A stretch of 64,000 bases of DNA from Asterochloris sp. CNOR1. Its lineage: Eukaryota; Chlorophyta; Trebouxiophyceae; Trebouxiales; Trebouxiaceae. The stretch lies in assembly GCA_963969365.1 (NCBI GenBank), contig OZ017747.1, positions 3,844,001-3,908,000 on the forward strand, given 5' to 3'. Shown one piece after another: positions 1 to 10,900 of this stretch (its first letter is position 1; each line of letters starts with the position of its first letter). A program made the translations under genes and the position numbers. The notes beneath the pieces are model-generated. The model was not told the DNA's origin. It ran no database searches and saw only the letters and a program-made list of their open reading frames with translations.

Positions 1-753
1 CACTGGTGGCCAGCCAGGCGCGGGTTGTGGTGGTGGCCTCGCATCTCCACTCCCTGGCCTCAGACTGTACTCCAGACTACAAATACTCGACTGCCATCAT
101 TGGAGGCTGGCTGGCCTACTGCCGCAGGTGAGGGCCACGCAGCTCGTGAGGGATGCGGGTGCCCAGGCAGTGGCCATTGCATGTGTGGGCTTCCTTTGTC
201 TGGCACAGTGCCAGACCTGCACTTTGCCTTGCTTTGTCTTGCTGCACGGATGCGCCCACAAAAGAGAGGCATTGCTCCAGAAGCTGGCATCACAGAAGCG
301 CATGACCCTCTGACAGGTGACTTCTTCTGCTTGCAGCAAATTGGGCAAGATCTGGTGGGCACGCGAGCTCCAGAGACGGTACCCACAGTTGACTGTCCCT
401 TACATGCACCCTGGTGAGGCTGCCTGTGCTGCCATGCACCTGTTTTGCAGCTGCTACAACTGCACTTGACCTAGTCTGCTGTCACTGCTTCTGCAGGCGT
501 CGTGAACACTTCCATCCTGACCACCAGCACCCCTGTGGTGGACCAGCTCCTAGGCCTCCTCAAACCCCTGATATTCATCAGCCCCAAAAGGGGCGCACAG
601 ACTGAGCTTTTTTGTGCCACCAGCCCTCAGGTGAAGGGCAACACTTACTATCACAATGTCCTGGGAGAGATTCAGACCAGCAAGGAAAGCAGAGATGACC
701 GCCGTGCACAGGCCTTCTGGCAGACATGTGAGAAACTGTGCGCTGGCTTCTGA
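1..753 (+). CDS. Short-chain dehydrogenase/reductase, 3' part (gene truncated by window start)
   Basis: C-terminal portion of a classical SDR of the retinol dehydrogenase/WWOX-like type, an NAD(P)(H)-dependent oxidoreductase; the substrate cannot be told. Three exons read in one frame: start of window to 127, 337-413 and 497-753, with GT donors at 128 and 414 and TGCAG acceptors. The catalytic YxxxK motif reads Y-C-R-S-K and is split by the first intron (Tyr codon 117-119, Lys codon 338-340). It is followed by the family block KLGKIWWARELQRR, then a PG turn and a substrate-loop/C-terminal segment including LFCATSP. The cofactor-binding TGxxxGxG and NNAG motifs lie upstream of the window. The gene ends 110 bp before the stop of the convergent TCAIM-like gene. 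Family assignment is firm; the exact subfamily is inference. Confidence 0.8.
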
Positions 754-863
754 TACTTTACACGCTGGACTTGAGTTGTGTATCACATTGGAGCTGCCAA
801 GCAGAGACAGCATCAGCTTTGAAGCTGCTGAAATCACTTCAAGTTGACTGCTCAGCCCTTGCT

Positions 864-3800
864 TCAGATCTCAAAATCCCAGGCTAAATTAATGAAAGAG
901 CCGTCGGGATCAACAGAGTTCACGTGGGAGATTCTGTAGCTCATGCCCTCCATCAGATTGGACAGCACCATGGACTTGTTCAGCAAGCGCTGACAGCAGG
1001 TTCTGAATCTCTGCTCGTCCAGGCTGGGGTCGCGCTGCAGGCGGCGCAGACGCAGCCGCTGCTCCACAGAAGTCCTGAGCTCCTCCAGGGCCTGCTTACG
1101 CCTCTGCAGGAGGCGCTGGACTGCTGCTGCCTCTGGTCCCTTGGACTGCAGGACGGACTCACTTGTCAGCAGTAGAGACAAGTGCTGCCACTCTGCTTTT
1201 GACCCACAGTACTATGGACACAGGGACAAGCACAGAGACAAGTGCTGCTATGCTGCTCTTGACCCACAACACAAGTAATGACTGCATGACATGCTTATCT
1301 GCTGAAGCACACGAACATACATGCAGCTTGAAGCTCTCATGTCTTGAGCTGTCAGGCACAGACAGGCAGCAAAGGCCAGCTGGTCATCAACAGGTGGGGA
1401 CACTGGCTTGGACAGCATCTGCTGCTGCACACGGCACTTGCCCACCTTGACAAAGGCCAGGATGTGCGCCACGGGCGTGTTGACTGCCGTCAGAAGAAAG
1501 CCTAGATCTGTGTTCAGCCTGCCAGAGCTTGCTGGGTCGCGCTGTTGCTGCGTGATGCACAGGGGCACCGCCTCAAGGCTGCCTGTCCTGCACGAACAGG
1601 GCACGCCTGAGGCAGAATCAGTGGTGCTGACATCAAGCTGTTGGTGCGCTTTACACTGGCTTCAAGGTGGGCAGTCTCAGCCTCCTCCAAGACCTTCCAT
1701 TGCCTGAAGTGCTGCATGAGCCGCGCCTTTGGCAACCACAGCATCAAGTCCGTGACACGTCCCGACCCTTTCACCACGCCCACCTCTGACAGCATTTAGG
1801 GCTACAACGCTTGTTTTGGGGTAGAGGGAAGGTCGATCATCTTGGCTGCATGCTGCTTATGCCTCACCAGCAACCTTATGACAAGACGAAACTGTACACG
1901 TCCATGAACGCAGACGTGCAGCAGTGGCACAGTTGGCTGATACCGGAACAGCAGCCGCCACCTCTGCTCATGCTCCTATCACATGCAGCATCCTTCACCC
2001 ACTGTAAGCAGAGGCTGGTGCTGTCAGCTTTGCAAGCGCAGGGGGACGCCAGCAAAGCTGCACATGATAACAGGGGATGCGTTTCCTGCCGCCACAGCGC
2101 ACCGCCAGGCTCCATGTCTAGAGCTGCAGCTGCCAGGGCCTCCAGCACACTCCTATACTCGGGTGCCAGCAGCATGTTCTGGTGGGTGTACACCATGGCC
2201 AGGCCCAGCATCCCCGCAACCGCAGACTCCAGCTGCTTCACGCGCTGCACCAGCTGGCGGCGCTCTCGACACAATTGGAGGTCAGCCCCTTGCAGACACC
2301 TGCAGGAACAGGCAGGCGGCATCAGCTAGTTTGCTAGGGCAAGCTCCGGTAGGTGTGATGTCTGTACAAGAGGCCATCAGGCGCCAGATGCTAGCGAGGG
2401 GCTGTTGTTGCATTCCTGCAGACGCAGGTCTGCTGCATGCAGTGAGGGCTGCTCACCCAGCTGCACAGCCATGCTATGCTCTACAAGTGTGCGGCAATCA
2501 GGACCAAACATGGTGGGAGGGGGTGCAAGGACTAGAAGTGTGCAAAAGATGCCAAGTTGCAGCCCCAGCTTGTGATGTAACTGGAGGTGGGCTTCCCGTA
2601 AGACTACGTGCTGCATACAAAGAGACAACCATGGGGAGCGCGCAGCCACAGCTTGATGCCAACTGAGGCATGCGCACTGCAGCCCAGCCCAGCTCTGCTC
2701 ATGTGCACTGCAGAAGCTCACTGGGTCCACTGCAGGGGGTGGGCATCCGTCTGCAGCCACAGGCTGCCCTGCTGGTCAATGCCTGAGCCTTCCAGCCCCA
2801 GCTGGATGGCCAGGCCAGACAGTTCCAGGTCTGGTGCTGCGTCCAGGGCTCTGGCCAAGGCCTCCAGCCACTCCAGCTGCTGGTGGGCGGGGGCAGCCTG
2901 CAGGGCGGGGCTGAAGCCTACAGACACCTGCAGGCAGCGTCCAAGCAGGGCGTGAGGCAGCGAAACGCTTGTTTGTCCGTTCAGGCCATTGTGCATCTGA
3001 TGCACCGGTGGCACTACCTTGCAGGGCTACTATCTCGGCTTCCAAGCGCTTGTTGGCCAAGCTGCACAGCCATACAGAGTCTGAGCGGGATTGCCAGCTT
3101 GTCGCTCAAGCTGGGCATGAGGGCAGCAGCCTAGATGTGACCCATTCCCATTCAATTTGGCACGAACAGCCAGGCAGCATGACGCTTGTGCAGCTGGGGT
3201 CTCCGGCTGCTCACCTGGCGCCCCATGCGGAGCGCAGTCCGCACCAGTGAAATCTGGTGGCGGGGCCCGTACTGAGCTGCCTCACGCTGCCGGCTCAGCT
3301 CGGCAGCTGCTGGCATGAACTCACGCAGTGCACGGGTGGCCCCGTGTGGAGCTCTGCCTAGGCCGCCTTCAAACTGGCTGCACAGGTATGAGGTCCTCAC
3401 TGTCACTGCAATCTGCTGTTAGCAAAGCAGCCATGCCATGATGTGCCGCACAGGGTACAGACGTGGGGAGCCCGCATGGGCTTGATGTAAGGCAACAGTA
3501 CAATTGATCTGAAACACCCTTACAGCGTGCCCACAGCCTTGCTGTGCCGCAAGCTTGACGAAAGGCAAGAGTCAAGCGTTGCAGGTCAGGAAGCTTGACA
3601 GTCCCAGCATGCTGAGTGAACATCAAAGTCTGCAAAGTGCTGTTGCCTCACCTCTGCAGGCCAACTGCCTTCCATGCTGTTGCCTCACCTCTGCAGGCCA
3701 ACAGCGTCCTAGTATGCTGTTGCCTCACCTCTGCAGGCCGACAGCCTTCATCAGCTTGCTGAGGCCCATCTGCGTGCCCTGGGGCAGATCGTCAGGGGCT

Positions 3801-4798
3801 GCCGGGTCCCGCCGTGCCGGCGGCGGCAGCGTGAGAGCGACCTTGTGCAGGCCTGCCGCGCCTGCCCCTGCCTGTGCAGCCTGCTGCTGCTGCTCATTCT
3901 CTATGTGGAAGGAGGGCGCGGCTGCCTGCAGGTGCCCAGCAGCGGAGCCGCTGTGTGCCGCCTGACCGTCTGCACCGCGTCCAGAGCTGGAGGCTTGGCT
4001 GTTGGAGGTTTGCCTGTCTGTCGGCTGCTGCTGGCTGCTGTCTGTTGGCTCTGTGGTGCTCTTGATCCAGAACACGAAGCTGTAGGGCAGGGCGGCTCGC
4101 CCCTGGTCACCTTTGTCCGCTGTAGGGCAGCAGCACTGGTCTTGCTAGCGGTGGCTGAAAGTGCAGCAGGGTGGCGGTCAGCTTCGAGGCAGCTGTGTAG
4201 CTGTACTTGCCAGAGCGACAGGCTGGCAGGGCAGACGGAGGCCGCAAGCTGCATGTCAGACAGGGCACTAGGGTGCCAATGGTGCAATTGCGATAAAGCC
4301 TGCATTTACAACGTTGCCAGTAGCACATCGCAGGGCAGCAGGATAGCAGCACACATGAAAGCAGCAAGTCGTTGCTGCTGTGGCTGGTAGTGCAGCAGAT
4401 AGGTGTGGGTGCAAGCAGCAAGCCCAACCCCTGGTGCAGCAGACCTGCTGCTAGGTACTCCTGCAGGAGCTTGAAGGAGCGCTCATTGGTGGCACGTGCG
4501 TCTGGATCCTGGAAGAGATCTGGGTGCACCTGCGAGGCTTGAAGGGGCCCTGTAAGATACAAATGTTGCGTGCATGCTGAGCGCATGCCACATGCATTGC
4601 ATGCTGCATTTGAACTCCAATCCTTCTTGCAGCACTGCAAACCTTCTTATAGAGATTTCGAAGCTGGTCCTTGAGGGAGGGACCCTGACTTGGGGCTGAG
4701 CTTACTGCTGCTGTGCCTGCCCACCACCTGCCTGCGTCGAAGCAAGGGTATTTAAGACATCCTGTAAGGCGTGGCAAAGCCCTGCAGCCCACCAGCAT
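864..4798 (-). CDS. TCAIM: TCAIM-like mitochondrial protein (DUF4460 J-like domain + DUF4461)
   Basis: Multi-exon gene on the minus strand. The N-terminal exon (start codon at 4798) ends in LRNLYKK, and the next exon begins VHPDLFQDP at about 4531, giving the degenerate J-domain HPD typical of DUF4460. It continues with ATNERSFKLLQEYL. An exon near 4090-3732 gives SFVFWIKS and a low-complexity Gln/Ser linker. Later exons (about 3400-1514) carry DUF4461-like blocks, such as GPRHQISLVRTALRMGRQ and AMVYTHQNMLLAPEYR. The last exon (from about 1160 to the stop at 864) has RLLNKSMVLSNLMEG and ends in WDFEI, closely paralleling the animal TCAIM C-terminus. The first ~30 residues could be a mitochondrial presequence. 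In animals TCAIM is mitochondrial; the function here is unknown. Middle exon borders were not all resolved. Confidence 0.78.
3637..3746 (-). repeat. Triplicated 5' splice site in the TCAIM-like gene
   Basis: The exon ending GLSKLMKAVGLQR has its donor AG|GTGAGG within 3714-3746. Two more copies of the same exon-end/donor block lie immediately downstream in the intron (3674-3705 and 3637-3666), 40 and 37 bp apart. All three preserve the core TGCAGAGGTGAGGCAACA on the minus strand, so three nearly equivalent donors are available. Confidence 0.85.
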
Positions 4799-5316
4799 GG
4801 GAGAGTGAGATCGGTCAAACTCTTGGGACCTAGAAGGGTCATATCACTTCCCATGCAACACCCCAGCTCACCAGCTGCTGATTAGAGCCCCAATTTCATA
4901 GCAATGCGCTAGACTCATCACATGATTGTCTTCCCCTAAGGTCCCCATGCTGAGTTGTTGCTTGGGGTGTGCCGCCTTGGAGCCTGGTGCCCTGCGAGGG
5001 GAAGACTGCTGGTCACAGTCATACCCAAGCATAACTCTCTCATGACTGCGAAGTCTACGAGCTGAGAGGGCGTGGCAAGCCAGTCAGGGGGGCTGAGCCC
5101 CCCCCTGCGCCATACAGGATCCAGGGTGTTTGCATTTCGGGCAGCAACCTCAGCTAGCAGTCCAACGTGGTGATGAAGCCCAGCACAGTGCCAAGGCCTG
5201 CTATGAGCGCCGGCTCCCTCTTTACCAGCCAAGTACAGTGACCTGCTTGATATGCCTGTACTGCTTCTTTTTGTACCCCTACACCTTCAGCAAAGTTCAT
5301 TGGTAGGATGAAATGA
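4799..5316. other. Intergenic region upstream of the TCAIM-like gene
   Basis: No coding signal recognised. The sequence CCCATGCAACACCC at about 4850 recurs at about 5376-5390, beside the dispersed repeat and the recombinase remnant, so part of this stretch may be element-derived. It presumably also holds the TCAIM-like promoter; no TATA box was seen. Confidence 0.4.
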
Positions 5317-5380
5317 TCATAGTCCTATGCCCGTGCATTGAGGCTACGGACTTTAAATTTAAATCATCATCATCATCCCA
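5317..5380 (+). repeat. Dispersed repeat, copy A (upstream of recombinase remnant)
   Basis: About 60 bp starting TCATAGTCCTATGCCC and containing ATTGAGGCTACGGACT, then an AT-rich stretch and (ATC)n. A second copy lies at 13044-13103, about 7.7 kb away, with only a few differences over the first ~40 bp. A small hairpin (GCGCT-AAAA-AGCGC, 5409-5422) follows. Direct orientation in both copies. Confidence 0.8.
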
Positions 5381-5442
5381 TGCAACACCCTGTGACCTAA
5401 GCCCTAAGGCGCTAAAAAGCGCGCCAAACCGGATCGACCTTC

Positions 5443-7340
5443 ATGCAGCACTACCAGGTACCTTCTGCTGAGTACAGCAGCTACATCAACCATGTCATCA
5501 GCCTGGGGCTGGCTGAGGACTACATTGCACAACTGCGTGCCAGCTGCTCCCCAAACAGCCCCTCTCCCCTCAGAGCGGCCATTAATCAAGCCTGCAGACA
5601 CCTGTCTGAACTGGTGGATGATCTCCAGCCATTGCCGGCCTCTGCCCCTGGTGTGCCCAGTTCAGAGACTTTGGGCCAGCAGATTGAAGCACCAGTCCCA
5701 AAGGCAGCAGTTGGCTTGGCAGCAGCCATGCTTAATACTCCTCAGGAGGAAGCTCATGTCCTACAGCTCAACCAGCTCATCAATGCCCGTCATGCTGCGG
5801 CTAAGCCACAGAACACAGTCCGGGCTGAAAGTTCAGCTGCCAAGCTCTCTCTGGAGGGTAGGCGCTGCATGGCCTTTACTCCTGTTCTTATGGCGCCCTT
5901 GAGGGTTCCAAGGCCATGTCACTGACACAGACGGGGTCCTGCAGAGATACTGTGAGCAGGAGGCGCACCAGTACCCTGATGGTGACCTCATGTCTCAGGC
6001 CAAGGTTCTTGAGTTCTCGATGTGGCTTGTGGATGAGGCAGTGCAGCAGAATGGGGCTCGCTACTCTTCCAGCAGCGTGGGGTGAGAGGCCCCTCCACTT
6101 CTGTGTCTGAGCTGCGCTCATGTCCTGCCCTCCCCAACTTTTGGCCTGGTGCATGCAGTGATTATCTATGCCACCTCAAGGAAGTCCGCAGAGAGCAGTA
6201 CTCACAGGGCCGCATCACCTCAGATGTACCTGCACCCTTGGAGATCAAGGCAGTTAGGGACTTGCTATGTGCACGTGGCAGGGAGATGCAGGCTGAGAAC
6301 CTCAATGCGCAAGTGGCAGCTCAGGTGGGTATCGGCCTGGTCAGAGCGTGTTGTGCAAACAGAATGATGGCGTGTCTGACCCCAGCTTGTTGCTTGCATC
6401 TGCAGGTGGATGCCGCACTGAACGCAGGGCAGCTTCGCCAGTCCCTGCAAACAGCTTTCCAGCAGAAGCAGTGGCAGTGGGCCTATCTGCTGAGGATGGC
6501 AATGACATTCATGCCAGCCACATTGGGCCGCTCTGATGACCTGCGCAAGCTTCCCTGGAGCTGCCTGGCACTGGACGCAGGACAGTGTGGGCCCAGTGCC
6601 CTCTGTGGCAATCCTCTTTGGTAGCATGCAGGAGAAGACTGTGAAGCCTGGGCAGGTGAATATTCCTGGCGTCGTCAGGTATGCGCATTCATGCTGTCAG
6701 ACGCAGTTGGGCAGTGTACTGCAGTGTATTCTCAGTCATTATGCCTCCTCTGCCACAGGTACCGAGACCATCGCATTTGTCACCAGGCAGCGCTTGCCGA
6801 CCTGGCTGTCGCCACCTTCCACAGAGGCATCAAACTTGAGGATCTGGCCATATTCACTGTTGCCGCCCCTAGCATGCAGGGGAATCAGCCCATGAGTGGG
6901 GAGACTCTCAGTGTTCACCTTCGGCAGGCTTTTGAACTTGCTGGTGAGCCAGTGCGTTGCTGCTGCAGCATTTGGACACGGGTGTCGGTGACATCTGTGG
7001 CTTGTCACACCGCAGGCGTGCCCTGTGGCAGGCTTGATGGGTACTCAGCGAAAGGTGAAGTCAGCCATTAATTTGGGAAGCATGGTGTGGAGGCGGCTAA
7101 GAGCGTGGGCATCAACAAAGCGGAGATCAAGATGGCGGCAAGGTATGCAACTCAGGCCATGCTGTGCATTCTGAACCGGGTTGTCCCCAGCTGACCAGTG
7201 TTTTGCCTTGCAGGCATGAGTCTGACACCACAGACCTGTATTGCATCTTTGACCCAGTCACAGCCCACAGGTTGGCTGGTTGGGGACGGGACTGGCACAA
7301 GAACCATTGTTTGGGCCAAGCTGAGTTCAAGGTAGGGTCA
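5443..7340 (+). pseudogene. Decayed Crypton-like tyrosine recombinase (mobile element remnant)
   Basis: Exon-like blocks share the order of a Crypton/Ndc10-type tyrosine recombinase. There is an N-terminal helical region (from 5443), then TLGRSDDLRKLPW (about 6520-6560), matching the box I arginine region. It is followed by GVVRYRDHRICHQAALADLA (about 6670-6800, across an intron), like the RHRDP-x-C-P-x-GALA block of these proteins. A box II-like segment near 7062-7140 reads SH-stop-FGKHGVEAAKSVGI, where functional relatives have HxxR. A possible tyrosine lies in TTDLYCIFDP (about 7220-7250). The in-frame TAA and the Arg-to-Gly change within HxxR argue for an inactive copy. An N-terminal zinc-binding part is not seen. 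The family call is by motif order only; a domesticated DNA-binding protein with a misread exon is the alternative. Confidence 0.5.
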
Positions 7341-7915
7341 CTGCAGTGCCAGCACTTCTCACGCAAACCACCAAACCCAGGGGAGGGGGGGACTGATCTG
7401 GTTTTCAGAGGTGGTGATTGGTTGACAACAATCTCGATCAGTCAACATGTGATGAGCAACAGGAACTCACCAGCTTCAGTCCAATGCAGATCTTAGCAAT
7501 GGTGGTTCTGATGATGTAGGTCTCCCATGAGCATAAATGATATTGAGGGGCTCAATGACATCGAGGCTGTCAGCTCAGCAGGCTGTCTGCTCAGCTGGCT
7601 GAGCGCTTGTCTGAATGTCTGACTGTGAGTATCAGACATGCAGATAGATTGTTGACAGGCTTGGACGGTGTCCTGCATCTGCATATGTTTTTCGTGTTGC
7701 ACACTGGGTGAAGGGAAACGCTGACATGCACTCTTCACCAGATGACGTCAATACATACCCATCTTAGTACTTGACTCACGCTTGACGTGGCCTCCCATGG
7801 CAATGTTTGTTACACGCACCTTGTGTAGGTGTATGACCCTCCTGGCACCCTCACGCTGATCTTAAATGAGGTAAGCTCTTTCTGTCACTGAGCAGTCCTT
7901 TTCATGCTGCTCTAC
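7341..7915. other. Gene-poor stretch between recombinase remnant and SAM50
   Basis: About 575 bp with no recognisable exon. A short splice-flanked reading GTLTLILNE near 7835-7870 could be a last scrap of the recombinase gene, but I cannot support it. Confidence 0.3.
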
Positions 7916-10900
7916 TCAGTACATGGCAGGCGAGATGCCAAACTGCATCCCAGTCTTTGCTTTATCATGAGCATGCTTTTTCAAAATGTGGCAGAAGTTT
8001 ATTTCGATTGTCCCCAGATTGGTGGGCCATATAAGGCCAGTGCCCTGCACAGCAGGCTATCAAAGTTCAGCATGCTATGCTTCAAGTCAACTTGCATCCA
8101 ATGACTTCAAGAAGACCTTACCACACTCCATCGCCAGCTGCCACCAAATTCCTGAAGCCCTTGTTGAAGGCTGCGTCTCTGGCCTGTCAGCAGCACTGAG
8201 CTGCCCCCATTGCCAAACACATGCCCACAGACGCCAGCCTGCCTCGCCCACTGGAATGGCAGCTGCACAGTACATAGGGAGCACTGTCATCAGGTGTGGC
8301 CTCTGCTAGATAAGATCAGAGCAGTGTTTACTGACAGCCATGAACACTGGCTGCCACACACTTTGCTGCACACTGCGGATTAGAGAACGTCCAATCTCAA
8401 CTCTTCAATGACTATGCTGCCCAAATGATTGTGCTGATCAAAACAGGTCAGCTGACTTCCTCACCTGGAATCTGACAGCAGCAACCACGCTAGCTGCTAG
8501 GTCGCCTCCCAGCGCGTCATGCTTTGGGGCCACATTCGGCTGCAAGACATCAGAACTGAGTCACGGGGAGGCAGTGCATATGCTCACAGGGCATTGCAGG
8601 ATGCTGTCAGCCCTTCCCTCACCCAGTCGCACAGAGAGCTCTGCATTTGCCTGCCACAATGCTGCTCAAGCACCCATGCAGGAGCACACCTGCAAGCTGC
8701 ATGGAGTGGCAGGTTCTTCCAGCAATGTTCTGCAGGCATGTCGAGCGCAGCATCATGCAGCCAGTCAACATGCCCGACCTTCCTGCCAAAGGCTTCAACT
8801 CAGCAATACTTTGCCAGCATCTTAGGGCACATCTAAAACCTGCACCCTGGTACCTCACAGCTTGATGTGCTCTGCTGGCTATGCAGCAGAGGTGTGCAGT
8901 GCATGCAGGCGCCCTGCGCTTGCTAGACGCTGCCCACCACCCCACTCGTCAGGCAAAGCCCAGCCCCACAGCAACAGATCTCCACAAGCACCAGCCAGGC
9001 AGGCAGCCCCGCCGCTCCAACACAGGGTGCCTCCTACAGCTTGCACCTCACCAGGACTTTGCTGCTGCCCAGCAGCTGGCCCTGGGCCCCTCATGCAGAA
9101 CCATTGCGCGGTGCCTGCCAGCTTGCGACATGGCATCAACCACAGCCTGACATCAGCCTGCGCCCCCTGGCAGCTCGCACCTCGTCAGGGTCCACTCGCC
9201 GGGCAGCTGTGGGGCCCAGCCCCCTGACGCGGAACCCACGCACTGTGCCTACCCCGCCTAGCCAGAAGCGGTCGCTGATGGTGGTGGGACGCCGGTGCCA
9301 CCCTGGGCCCCAGGGCAGCATGGCCCCCAAGGTTCCGCTGAGCAGAAGCGTGCCATCAGGCAGGAAAGGCAGGGGGGTGGCCCACAGCGCATGAAGGTGG
9401 GACTTTGCGTAGCGCAGCAGACGGGCATCGGGGCCCAGCCCAGCCACCTCAGTGGACCACCTGCACACGCAGCTCAGAGTGAGGTCATCACGCTTGTTGC
9501 AGGTGTGGAACTTGTGCCACGGCCCTGGCCGCTGCAGGTGCAGAGTCAGCGGGAGCCTGCAGGGGCGATTGCAGCCTTGCCCCAGCCTTGCCACCTTGGT
9601 GGACCATCCAGACATGTCAGGCGGCTGCAGGCGTCAGGAACTGCAGCCGGAGGGTGTCAAAATCCAGCCCTGCTACCTCTGTGGACTGCCTGCATATGCA
9701 AAGGCGGCCGCTGACAATTGGGGTCAGATGCCAGAATCCAGCCCCGCCACGTTCGGGGCCTGCCGGGGCTGCTGCATGTCTGTGAGGTCAGGCCAGCCAT
9801 CTGAACATGCAGTGGCCAGCTGTGAGCATTTGCGTGCAGCCGTGGCTGTGAGAGCTGATGCTGTCCCTGTCACCGACGTGAGACAATTGCTCATGCAGGG
9901 ATGAAGCTCTGGCACCTCTTGCTTGTGTGAGGGCAGTGGGTGCTTGGGGCATGTGAGCCAGCTGGGGCAGCGAGGGCATGCCAGGACCTGTACACACCAC
10001 AGGATCCAGCTCACCTGCTGTCCAGCCCTTTGACAGCAGCAGGCAGCGGCCTTGGCCCAATGCACAGTGCAGAGGAGGCAGGCGCCACATCACCTGCCAC
10101 CCGAGCGAGGGTAGTCTGTATATGATGTGCAGCACAAAGCCACCGCAGCCTTATGATGGCAGCACAATGAGCATGCCAAAGCAGACTTCAAAATGGCATG
10201 AAGCAGATTAAAGTCAGGGCGCAAGTGGCCCAGAGCTCACCTGCCATGCCAGCCTGCCAAGGACTCCAATCCCTAGATGCAATTGCAGCTTTGGGGGCAG
10301 CTTCAGGAGTTGAAGTTCAGCTCACCTGCCGCCCCAGCCTTCTGAGGGCATCAGGGAGTTGTCAAATGTGTCCCATCGGTAGGTGTACCGCAGCGCGGAC
10401 TTGAGCTGGTGCCCCGTCTGGGCGGCTACGGCATGCGAGGCCAGCCGGGTGTGGTCGAAAAGAGAGCGCCAGCCTAACTCATAGGTGAGGGCATGGGTGT
10501 CATCCTCCCTGTAGCCATGGGGCTCACTTCTGGAACATGGTAGGCAGCTTCGCCGTCCTAGGTAGGCAGCCCAGATCTACCGAACTCACCTGCCAGTGAA
10601 ACAATACACCCATACAAACGTACTGTCTCACACAGCTCGTTGACACAGCCCTCATCAGACTGTGCATAGCATGAGGGCATGATGCCCAGAGGGAGACAAT
10701 GATGACAGGGCAGACAGGCAGGGCGCCTGTTGCCAGAAAAGAAAAAGCCAACAGCACACTTCCTGCCTGCTGCGGAAACAAAGCCCTTCACAATGCAACA
10801 GTCAACACTCATATGTCTAGCAAGGCTGCCATGCACTGCCTTTTGCATCCTCACTCATGTGGCTGGGCCATCAGCTCAGCCCAGCTGCACTGTTTGACAG

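Noticed and set aside
60-417. Overlapping open frames on both strands at the window start
   Set aside because: They are shadows of SDR exons and introns; the spliced frame alone gives the conserved YxxxK and following helix.
5443-7340. Retroelement or functional integrase
   Set aside because: No reverse transcriptase, Gag or RNase H blocks; the order of motifs fits a tyrosine recombinase, and the HxxR box is broken by a stop.
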